Of a stretch of DNA of 7,684 nt, positions 1 to 5,580 are shown one piece after another. The notes under the pieces were generated by a model that did no database searches, was not told the origin of the DNA, and saw only the letters and a list, made by a program, of their open reading frames with translations. The position numbers and the translations under genes were made by a program. This DNA is from Deltaproteobacteria bacterium. GTDB taxonomy: Bacteria > Desulfobacterota_C > Deferrisomatia > Deferrisomatales > JACRMM01. The DNA is taken from positions 1 to 7,684 of the forward strand of contig JACRCS010001020.1 of NCBI GenBank assembly GCA_016218905.1, in the 5' to 3' direction. Numbering within the stretch: the stretch's first letter is position 1; each line of letters begins with the position of its first letter.

Positions 1-1527
1 CTTCGGCAGGGTCACGTCGGTGCCGGGACGCGGCCTGGGCCCCTGCTCCCGAACCGCTCGGCTCGAGGTGCCCAGGGCCGGCTTCTTCGCCGCCCCTTCG
101 GCGCGCCCCCGCGGGCGCGCTGTCGCGGAGACCGCCCTCGTCTTCTGGTCTTCCATCCGGAAGAACTCGATGGAGGCCTGGAGCTGCTGGGCCTGGGACG
201 CGAGTTCCTCCGACATCGCCGACATCTCCTCGGCGCCCGCCGCGTTTCGCTGGATGACCTGGTCGAGCAGGAGCATGGCCTGGTTGACCTGGGAGGCGCC
301 CGCATCCTGCTCCCTGCTCGCCGAACCGATCTCCTGGGTGAGGTCGGCGGTGCGCTGGATGTCAGGAAGGATTCGGGCCAGCAGGTCGCCCGCCTTCTCG
401 GCGATGCGGACGCTCGTGGCCGACAGGTCCGTGATCTCTCCGGCCGCCCTCTGGCTGCGCTCGGCGAGCTTGCGGACCTCGGAAGCGACCACGGCGAAAC
501 CCTTGCCGTGATCCCCCGCCCGGGCAGCTTCGTTGGCGGCGTTCAACGCGAGCAGGGTCGTCTGCCGCGCGATCTCCTCGACGATGGAGATCTTGTCGGC
601 GATCTGCTTCATGGCCGTGACGGTCTCCGCCACCGCCTCGCCGCCCTCCCGAGCGTCGGCGGCCGCCTTGAGGGCGATCCGCTCCGTGTTCGTGGCGTTC
701 TCGGCGTTCTGCCGGATGTTCGAGCTCATCTGCTCCATGGCCGAGGAGACTTCCTCGATGGAAGTGGCCTGCTGGGCGGCGCCCTCGGAGATCTGTTGGG
801 AGGAAGCGCTCATCTGCTCGCTCCCGGACGCCACGGTCTCGGCGGCGGCCGTGATCTCCACCACCACGCCGGCGATGCTCCTCGTGAGCCAATGGGCCGT
901 GAGCCCCGCCACCGCCAGCGCCGCGAGGCAGAAGCCGGCGAAGAGCAGGAGCCCCTTGCGCCCGGCGGCCGTGAGTTCCGCTCCCCACGCTTCCATCCGC
1001 GCGTAGCCGATGGAAGCGAGCTGCTCCGACGCCTCCTCCATCGAGTGGGCGGCGTCCTTGAAGGGCTGCATCGCCGCGTTTCCCTCCGCAGCCGTCTTGA
1101 TCTTCCCTTGGCGGATGTCTCTCAGCACCTCGGGAAACCCTGCCGCGTATACCGCGGCAGACTGACGGAAGAGCTCCACGAACCGCCTCTCCCCCTCCCC
1201 CGTCGTCTTCGCGAGGGCAGAAACCTCTTCCTCCGTGGCGGTCCGTGCCTTCTCCCACTTCTTCGCGTACTCCTGCACCTTCTCCGCCGACTCGAGGTTG
1301 AGGAACACGTCCTTCTCGAAACGGCGGGCGGCGAGGACCGCCGCCTTGGCCCGGGCAGCGTGGCGACCCAATTGCGCGTCGGTCGCCAGGATCCTCTGGG
1401 TCCCGCCGCTCAAGGTGACCATGCAGAGATAGCCGGCGCCCGCGGTGGCGACGATGAGCGCGATCATGAGTCCGAAGCTCAGGCGCATTCTTTTCCGGAA
1501 AGTGCCGTTCGTTGACCCGATATCCAC
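1..1527 (-). CDS. Methyl-accepting chemotaxis protein (C-terminus cut by window edge)
   Basis: Transmembrane chemoreceptor that relays ligand binding to CheA/CheW at the inner membrane. Codon-by-codon reading gives 509 residues with no stop before the window edge. The GTG start at 1527 is chosen because GGAGGG lies 7 nt upstream. Layout: basic N-terminus (FRKRMR), TM1 about residues 16-37, a helical extracytoplasmic sensor of about 150 residues (charged, Ala/Glu/Lys-rich, no Cys pair), TM2 about 191-213, then almost directly the coiled-coil signalling domain to about 455. The CheA/CheW-binding hairpin tip is centred on [20 protein letters not shown] (from about residue 328), with the flanking [10 protein letters not shown] and [10 protein letters not shown] typical of the family. 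Gln/Glu pairs in both helices ([22 protein letters not shown]) are candidate methylation sites. A basic, proline-rich tail follows from 457. No full HAMP domain fits between TM2 and the signalling helices. The ligand cannot be inferred. No che or flagellar gene is visible nearby. Family assignment is certain; the sensor type is not. Confidence 0.96.
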   Translation of the reverse strand, partial: MDIGSTNGTFRKRMRLSFGLMIALIVATAGAGYLCMVTLSGGTQRILATDAQLGRHAARAKAAVLAARRFEKDVFLNLESAEKVQEYAKKWEKARTATEEEVSALAKTTGEGERRFVELFRQSAAVYAAGFPEVLRDIRQGKIKTAAEGNAAMQPFKDAAHSMEEASEQLASIGYARMEAWGAELTAAGRKGLLLFAGFCLAALAVAGLTAHWLTRSIAGVVVEITAAAETVASGSEQMSASSQQISEGAAQQATSIEEVSSAMEQMSSNIRQNAENATNTERIALKAAADAREGGEAVAETVTAMKQIADKISIVEEIARQTTLLALNAANEAARAGDHGKGFAVVASEVRKLAERSQRAAGEITDLSATSVRIAEKAGDLLARILPDIQRTADLTQEIGSASREQDAGASQVNQAMLLLDQVIQRNAAGAEEMSAMSEELASQAQQLQASIEFFRMEDQKTRAVSATARPRGRAEGAAKKPALGTSSRAVREQGPRPRPGTDVTLPK

Positions 1528-1534
1528 CGTTCTT

Positions 1535-1540
1535 CCCTCC
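1535..1540 (-). promoter_or_regulatory. Shine-Dalgarno of the chemoreceptor gene
   Basis: GGAGGG on the minus strand, 7 nt before the GTG at 1527. It decides the start: the next in-frame ATG (codon 14, MRLSFGLM) has no comparable site and would remove the basic residues preceding TM1. Confidence 0.7.
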
Positions 1541-1626
1541 CGTGGCGAATGTTTCCCGTTCGGGTCGGCGCTCGCGCCGAAGGCGACCGCGAGACCGTCC
1601 GCGCCGGGTAGAAGCCGCAGACGGGA

Positions 1627-1662
1627 GTGCTTATCGGTGCGCATACAGTTGCAGGTAAGCAC
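1627..1662. repeat. Perfect 7-bp inverted repeat, possible operator
   Basis: GTGCTTA (1627-1633) and its exact reverse complement TAAGCAC (1656-1662) are separated by 22 bp in the divergent intergenic region. The arms partly overlap the -10-like and -35-like elements of the candidate chemoreceptor promoter. The half-site centres are 29 bp apart, close to three helical turns, as expected for a dimeric regulator, but no regulator gene is present to pair with it. A chance 7-bp dyad cannot be excluded. Confidence 0.35.
1631..1657 (-). promoter_or_regulatory. Candidate sigma-28 (FliA-type) promoter for the chemoreceptor
   Basis: On the minus strand ACCGATAA (1631-1638) matches 7 of 8 bases of the sigma-28 -10 consensus GCCGATAA. 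Exactly 15 nt upstream sits TACC (1654-1657), a poor match to the -35 core TAAA. Chemoreceptor genes are a classic FliA target, which supports the call. The leader would be roughly 95 nt. The weak -35 element and GC-rich background keep this tentative. Confidence 0.35.
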
Positions 1663-1727
1663 ATTCTTTCAATCCAGCGCAGGTATTCGCAGAACTCCGG
1701 CCTCTCCCCTCCGCGGCCCCGAGGCTT

Positions 1728-1733
1728 TACAAT
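1728..1733 (+). promoter_or_regulatory. Candidate sigma-70 -10 box for the yajD-like gene
   Basis: TACAAT matches the -10 consensus TATAAT at 5 of 6 positions and lies in one of the few AT-containing stretches of this gap (GGCTTTACAATGG). It would start transcription near 1740 and give a leader of about 30 nt before the ATG at 1770. No TTGACA-like -35 element is visible at the expected spacing, so recognition would need an activator or an alternative contact. Confidence 0.4.
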
Positions 1734-1769
1734 GGCCCACGAATCGGCAACCCAGCGACGGAGACGAAG

Positions 1770-2231
1770 ATGCCCAGCTACAGCTTCGGACGTAAGGGCG
1801 GCAGGTCGGTGCGGGCGGTCCGGCCCGCGGCGGCGGGAGAGAAACCCGTGACCGAGGAGGTCATCCGGGAGCTCAAGAAGGGGACGGAGAAGCCGAAGGG
1901 CGAGGACTACCGGGAGAAGTCCCTGGCCATTCACGGCATGGTCTGCGGCCGGTGCGGGCGGGAGTTCGACCACACGAACCGGCACCTGCTCACCGTCCAC
2001 CACAGGGACGGCAACCACCACAACAACCCGCCGGACGGGAGCAATTGGGAGAATCTCTGCGTCTACTGCCACGACGACGTCCACAGCCGGAGCGTCCTGG
2101 CCGAGTACGTGGACGGCGGCGCCGAGAAGGACCGCGGGCGCCTCGTCTACAGCGACGAAGAAGCGCCGGCCTCATCCTCTCTGGGCGAGCTCATGCGGAA
2201 GGCGCTGGAGAAGAAGGGCCGGAAGGAGTGA
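1770..2231 (+). CDS. yajD: YajD-family HNH nuclease
   Basis: Small zinc-binding HNH-fold protein of 153 residues. The core from about residue 47 follows the E. coli YajD pattern as I recall it: YREKSLAIHGMVCGRCGREF, then TVHHRDGNHHNNPPDGSNWE, then LCVYCHDDVHS. Zinc-ligand candidates are C59/C62 and C97/C100. The HNH catalytic elements are H77-H78, an Asn in the N85/N92 region, and H101 or H105. E. coli YajD is about 115 residues, so this protein has roughly 45 extra N-terminal residues, basic and probably disordered, while its C-terminal tail is Lys/Glu-rich. The ATG start has GGAG at 1760-1763 with a 6-nt spacer. The family is annotated as a nuclease by fold; its cellular role is not established, and nothing nearby (no restriction, toxin or phage gene) suggests one. 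The gene stands alone, divergent from the chemoreceptor and convergent with the MFS gene. Confidence 0.9.
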   Translation: MPSYSFGRKGGRSVRAVRPAAAGEKPVTEEVIRELKKGTEKPKGEDYREKSLAIHGMVCGRCGREFDHTNRHLLTVHHRDGNHHNNPPDGSNWENLCVYCHDDVHSRSVLAEYVDGGAEKDRGRLVYSDEEAPASSSLGELMRKALEKKGRKE

Positions 2232-2273
2232 CGGTAGTGCCACGGACCGGCAGGGAGGAAGTCACTGCCGTCA
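2229..2273 (+). terminator. Stem-loop including the yajD stop codon, possible terminator
   Basis: TGACGGTAGTG (2229-2239) pairs with CACTGCCGTCA (2263-2273): 11 pairs including one G-T wobble, around a 23-nt loop. The first arm begins with the TGA stop codon. No T-tract follows immediately (the next T-rich run, ATTTTAT, is about 18 nt on), so this is not a canonical intrinsic terminator. It may act with the larger hairpin downstream or mainly protect the 3' end. Confidence 0.4.
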
Positions 2274-2275
2274 GT

Positions 2276-2347
2276 CATGGGATTCATGGGATTTTATGGG
2301 AGTTATGGGACGCTACTATGACTCCCATGATCCCATAACTCCCATAA
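2276..2347. repeat. Direct and inverted heptamer array (YATGGGA) with 17-bp hairpin
   Basis: Four direct copies of YATGGGA start at 2276, 2285, 2295 and 2304 (period 9-10 bp). Three inverted copies (TCCCATR) start at 2323, 2331 and 2340 (period 8-9 bp). The inner part forms a perfect 17-bp inverted repeat, 2294-2310 against 2331-2347, with a 20-nt loop. It lies between two convergent genes and is much more AT-rich than its surroundings. A bidirectional terminator role fits the position, but no U-tract follows on either strand. The iterated units suggest a dispersed intergenic repeat instead. Confidence 0.85.
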
Positions 2348-2368
2348 GGCGCAGTCCCGGGCAGCGTG

Positions 2369-3595
2369 TCACGCCGTACCTCTACTCCGGTCCCGGCTCT
2401 TGGCTGGCACTCCCAGCAGCACTCCCGACGCGGCGAGCGCCAGGGCCGAACCGGTTAGGAAGGCGGCCTCCATCCCCCAAGCGTTCCAGAGGAACCCGAA
2501 GAGGAGGCTTGCCGGCAGGGCCGCGCCTCCGACGGCCCCGTGGTAGTACCCGTACGCCCGCCCCCGGAGCCCGCCGGGCGAGAGCTCGGCGGCCCAGGCC
2601 CCGACCACCGGCTCCGTGAGGCCGTAGTACACGCCGTAGGCGAGGAAGAGGACGATCAGGGCGGCCGTGGAATCGAAGAAGGCGAAGCCCGCGTACACAG
2701 CCGCGTAGTAGAGCCAGCCCGCCAGGAGCAGGGGCTTCCTGCCCCAGCCGTCGGAGAGCCGTCCGCCGTAGTAGGTACTTGCCATCTTCACCACGTGGTG
2801 GGCGGACCAGAGGAGGGCGACTCCGCTTGCTGGGACGCCCGCCTTTCCCAGGCGGAGGAGCAGGAAGGCGTCGGTGGAGTTCCCGAGGGTGAAGAGGACC
2901 GTGGACGCGAGCAGGCGCCGAAAACCGGGGGAGAGGCGTTCTTGGCGCGTCCCCGCCCCTCTCCTCCTCTCCGCCAGCGCCCGCGGCGCTTCCCGTACCC
3001 CGAGTGCGAGCACGAGGAGCACTGCCGCCGAGGGCACGGCGGCGAGGAGGAAGACCCCCCGAAGCGAGAGCCCCGCCCCGAGGAGCGCCGCCGCGATGAG
3101 CGGTCCGAGGACGGCACCGGCGTGATCCATCGAGCGATGAAAGCCGAACGCCGCCCCGAGGAGTTCGCGCGGTGTCGCCTCGGCGATGAGCGCGTCCCGC
3201 GGTGAGGTCCGGATCCCCTTCCCGATGCGATCCGCGAACCGCAGCGCGAGCACACCGACCCACGAGCCGGCGAGCCCGATGAGAGGCCGCGCCACGCTGG
3301 AGACGCTGTAGCCCGCGGTGACCAGCGGCTTCCGGACCCGCAGCCGGTCCGACCAGAGGCCGGAGAGCACCTTCAGGAGGGAGGCCGTGGACTCGGCGAT
3401 CCCTTCGATGAGCCCGAGCGCCGCCGGCCCGGCGGCGAGGGAGGTCGCCAGGAACGTCGGGAGGAGCGGGTAGATCATCTCGCTCGAGACGTCGGTGAAG
3501 AGGCTGACGAGCCCGAGCGCCACTACCGCGGGCGGAAGGCCGTTGACGACCCCCCGCGCTCGCTCCGCCCCCAGGCGGGCCCTCTCTCCGTCCAC
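2369..3595 (-). CDS. MFS transporter
   Basis: Inner-membrane major facilitator superfamily protein of 408 residues, the usual length for a 12-helix member. Clear markers are SLFTDVSSEMIYPLLPTFL in TM1 (about 31-49), a motif A-like loop GLWSDRLRVRKP (79-90) with its second-half counterpart GGRLSDGWGRKP (277-288), and the loop RIGKGIRTSPRDALIAEA (123-140). These are shared with a bacterial MFS subgroup whose substrates are mostly unassigned. A basic central loop (about 201-222, RRRGAG) separates the two six-helix halves. The GTG start at 3595 has GAGGGG 5 nt upstream, and that site overlaps the stop codon of the oxidoreductase gene 9 bp away, which points to translational coupling. The substrate is unknown; the pairing suggests it moves a substrate, product or cofactor precursor of the oxidoreductase, or an inhibitory compound that the enzyme modifies. 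Confidence 0.93.
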   Translation of the reverse strand: MDGERARLGAERARGVVNGLPPAVVALGLVSLFTDVSSEMIYPLLPTFLATSLAAGPAALGLIEGIAESTASLLKVLSGLWSDRLRVRKPLVTAGYSVSSVARPLIGLAGSWVGVLALRFADRIGKGIRTSPRDALIAEATPRELLGAAFGFHRSMDHAGAVLGPLIAAALLGAGLSLRGVFLLAAVPSAAVLLVLALGVREAPRALAERRRGAGTRQERLSPGFRRLLASTVLFTLGNSTDAFLLLRLGKAGVPASGVALLWSAHHVVKMASTYYGGRLSDGWGRKPLLLAGWLYYAAVYAGFAFFDSTAALIVLFLAYGVYYGLTEPVVGAWAAELSPGGLRGRAYGYYHGAVGGAALPASLLFGFLWNAWGMEAAFLTGSALALAASGVLLGVPAKSRDRSRGTA

Positions 3596-3600
3596 CTTCG

Positions 3601-3606
3601 CCCCTC
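3601..3606 (-). promoter_or_regulatory. Shine-Dalgarno of the MFS gene overlapping the upstream stop
   Basis: GAGGGG on the minus strand lies 5 nt before the GTG at 3595 and shares two bases with the TGA stop (3605-3607) of the oxidoreductase gene. Ribosomes finishing the first gene would be placed at the second start, which favours fixed co-expression of the two proteins. Confidence 0.6.
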
Positions 3607-5491
3607 AACCGGCCCTTTCGACCCGAACGTGCGTCGAGTAGTACGCGGCGCCTCCTCCCAGGTCCGTCAGCGCGATCTCCGTCGCCTCGTTGACTCCCAG
3701 GCCGAGGCTGACCCAGCCGCCCCGGGGACACGCGACCGCCTCGGGGTGGAGGTTCGGATCCAGGTGGAGGACGGCCTCCAGCTCTCCCGCCGCGCTCACG
3801 ACCCGCACCGGCGTATCCTGCTCCAGGCCCAGAGCGGCGGCTCGCTCGGGGTGCATCCTCACCGGGAGGCTTCCCTTCTGCTCCTCGGGCAGCCACTGGG
3901 AGTGGAGCGCCTCCGTCCGGATGAGCGTCAGCAGCGTGAAGGGACGTCCCTCGCCTCCCTTCCGCTCAGGCGAGACCCGGTCGAGGAAGCGGAACCTGCC
4001 GTCGGGGTGCGCGAACCTGTCGGACCAGGCCACGGGCGGCCACGGCCTCAGCGCGAACCCGCGCTCCCGCAACGCCTCCAGCCCGGGCCGCCCTTCCGGC
4101 AGGCAGGCCGCGAGCCAGTCGTCCACGCGCTCGTACGGGCTCGGCACCCCCAGGCGCCAGGCGAGCTCCCGGACGATTTCGAAGTCCGTGCGGCACCCCT
4201 CCGGCGGTTCGACGACCCTCCTCACAGCCCCGATCCCGTTGTACCAGTACGAGCCGACGACGTCCTCCTCCTCGAGCCAGAGGGCCGCCGGCAGGACCAC
4301 CCGCGCCCGCCGGGCGGTCTCGGTCCAGAACGCGTCGACCGCCACCACCGTCGGGATCTTTTCGAACGCCTCGCGGCCGGCTTTCGCGTCGGGACCCGCA
4401 TTGAGGAAGTTGGAGCAGGAGATCCAGAGGAAGGAGACCGGGGGCTTCGCCGCGGGCAGCTCCCGCGCGAGCGCCGGGAGGCTCAGGGGAGGCGCGGCCG
4501 GCGGCGGCACGGGCGGCCGCGGCAGGTGTCGGGAAGAGGGAATGTTGTAGTAGAGCCCGCCGCCCGGCACGCCGAGCGTCCCGGCGAGAAAGGCGAGCGC
4601 GTGGACGGCCCGGAGATTCTCCCCTCCCCGGGAGTGCCGCTGCACGCCCCAGCCGACGATCGTGGCGGTCCTAGGCGATCTTCCGTAGAGATCGGCCAGC
4701 GCCTGCGCTTCCTCCGGCGTGGTCCCGCTCGCGTCCAGGAGGTCCGCGAGCGGGTTCTGCTCGAGCAGCCGCTCGAACTCGGCCCGGTTTGCGGCGCGCT
4801 CCCAGGGGACCACTCCCCCTCGGTCCAGGAGGAGCTTCGAGACCGCCAGGGCGAGGAAGCGGTCGGTGCCCGGCCGCACCCGGATCACCCGCTCCGCGAG
4901 CGTCCGGACCGCCGAGGCATCGGGAGTGACGGCGAGGACGCGACAGCGGCGTTTTCGGGCGGAGACCACCTGCGCCGCGGTGTGGATGGAGGACGCCAGC
5001 GGGTTCTTTCCCCAGAGGACGATGGCGTCGGCGCGGTCGAGCTGGGCCGGATCGTTCATATCGAGCGCGCCGGCGTCTGCCTCGAGAGCGGCGATCCCGG
5101 CGGAGTCGCAGAGGCTCCCCCTGGTCCGCCGGGCGCCCAGGAGGCCAAACACCTGATCCGCGTAGGCCTTGCTCACGCCCATGGAGCCGGCGCCGCGCAG
5201 GAGGAGGGTAGAGCCGGGCTCGGCGCGTGCTTTCGACAGGGCCTCGCAGACCTCGTCGAGCGCGGCCTCCCACGAGATCGAACGGAAGTGGTCGCCCGTG
5301 CGGATCCAGGGTTCCCGGATCCGGTGGACGCTCTTCAGGCGGCCGGGGTACCGCCGGATCTTCGCGCAGGTGAAGCCGCGGGTGTAGGGATGGTCGGGGT
5401 TCCCCCTCAGCCGGAGCCCGCGCTCCCCCGGGGAGCAGAGGATGGAGCAGCGGTCAGGACAGTCGAGGGTGCAGGTGGTCATCACCTCCAT
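3605..5491 (-). CDS. Molybdopterin (bis-MGD) oxidoreductase with N-terminal 4Fe-4S site
   Basis: Catalytic subunit of the DMSO-reductase superfamily, 628 residues. The N-terminus has the cluster pattern C7-x3-C11-x3-C15-x26-C42 (CTLDCPDRC, then TRGFTCAK). Middle domains carry LCDSAG (from 127), WGKNP (160-164, MGD contact), RPGTDRFLALA (cofactor loop) and VVAVDAFWTETA followed by VVLPA and EEED, all typical of this group. A C-terminal molybdopterin-dinucleotide-binding domain covers about 516-628. Cys128 is the position to examine as a possible metal ligand. There is no twin-arginine signal, so the enzyme is probably cytoplasmic. No iron-sulfur, quinone or NADH-linked partner is encoded alongside, and the physiological substrate cannot be named. 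I prefer the ATG at 5491: a GGAGG lies 4 nt upstream, and the longer reading begins at a TTG (5527) inside a tandem repeat and adds 12 unconserved residues. It is followed after 9 bp by the MFS gene. Confidence 0.92.
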   Translation of the reverse strand: MEVMTTCTLDCPDRCSILCSPGERGLRLRGNPDHPYTRGFTCAKIRRYPGRLKSVHRIREPWIRTGDHFRSISWEAALDEVCEALSKARAEPGSTLLLRGAGSMGVSKAYADQVFGLLGARRTRGSLCDSAGIAALEADAGALDMNDPAQLDRADAIVLWGKNPLASSIHTAAQVVSARKRRCRVLAVTPDASAVRTLAERVIRVRPGTDRFLALAVSKLLLDRGGVVPWERAANRAEFERLLEQNPLADLLDASGTTPEEAQALADLYGRSPRTATIVGWGVQRHSRGGENLRAVHALAFLAGTLGVPGGGLYYNIPSSRHLPRPPVPPPAAPPLSLPALARELPAAKPPVSFLWISCSNFLNAGPDAKAGREAFEKIPTVVAVDAFWTETARRARVVLPAALWLEEEDVVGSYWYNGIGAVRRVVEPPEGCRTDFEIVRELAWRLGVPSPYERVDDWLAACLPEGRPGLEALRERGFALRPWPPVAWSDRFAHPDGRFRFLDRVSPERKGGEGRPFTLLTLIRTEALHSQWLPEEQKGSLPVRMHPERAAALGLEQDTPVRVVSAAGELEAVLHLDPNLHPEAVACPRGGWVSLGLGVNEATEIALTDLGGGAAYYSTHVRVERAG

Positions 5492-5507
5492 GACTCCTCC
5501 CGAGTCA
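5491..5507 (-). promoter_or_regulatory. Hairpin at the oxidoreductase translation start
   Basis: On the minus strand TGACTC and GAGTCA form a perfect 6-bp stem around the 5-nt loop GGGAG. The stem's 3' end runs into the A and T positions of the ATG region, and most of the Shine-Dalgarno (GGGAGG) sits in the loop. Such a structure could tune initiation, either presenting the site or competing with ribosome binding. It is short and may form only weakly. Confidence 0.4.
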
Positions 5508-5516
5508 GGCTCGACG

Positions 5517-5552
5517 CAAGTGGACAAAGTGGACTAGGTGGACCAGATGGAC
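5517..5552. repeat. Nonamer tandem repeat, four units
   Basis: Read on the plus strand, four consecutive 9-bp units: CAAGTGGAC, AAAGTGGAC, TAGGTGGAC, CAGATGGAC. The invariant core is TGGAC, with variable first three bases. It fills most of the gap between the transketolase stop and the oxidoreductase start. No gene product or known regulatory site explains it; it resembles short intergenic microsatellite-like repeats. Confidence 0.85.
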
Positions 5553-5559
5553 AGGCACC

Positions 5560-5580
5560 ATTCTTCATTCTTCATTCTTC
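5560..5580. repeat. Heptamer tandem repeat, three perfect units
   Basis: Three exact copies of ATTCTTC on the plus strand (GAAGAAT on the minus strand), followed by a degenerate GTTCAG. The array overlaps the last codons of the transketolase gene: its Glu-Glu codons and TGA stop are read from the first repeat unit and the junction with the second. Because 7 is not a multiple of 3, copy-number change downstream of the stop would not alter the protein. Confidence 0.85.

Noticed and set aside
362..1258. 298-residue minus-strand frame inside the chemoreceptor
   Set aside because: It is a shifted reading of the same strand; the chemoreceptor frame is continuous from 1527 to the window edge, so there is no frameshift to explain.
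508..1515. 335-residue plus-strand frame opposite the chemoreceptor
   Set aside because: Leu/Gly/Arg-rich with no recognisable domain; antisense of a well-supported gene.
1627..1851. 74-residue plus-strand frame upstream of yajD
   Set aside because: No Shine-Dalgarno, low-complexity Arg-rich product, and it overlaps the yajD start in another frame.
1479..2084. 201-residue minus-strand frame spanning the divergent gap and antisense to yajD
   Set aside because: It overlaps the starts of two real genes, has no family resemblance, and would occupy the only promoter space between them.
2276..2347. CRISPR array
   Set aside because: Units are 7 bp with 1-3 bp between them and are mirrored in orientation; there are no spacers of CRISPR length and no cas genes.
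2382..3896. 504-residue minus-strand frame overlapping the MFS gene and the end of the oxidoreductase
   Set aside because: Arg/Gly/Pro-rich shifted-frame product. The MFS frame has clear membrane segments and family motifs, so this is a shadow.
5491..5527. Extending the oxidoreductase to the TTG at 5527
   Set aside because: That codon lies inside the nonamer repeat with no ribosome site, while the ATG at 5491 has GGAGG upstream and begins just before the conserved cysteine motif.
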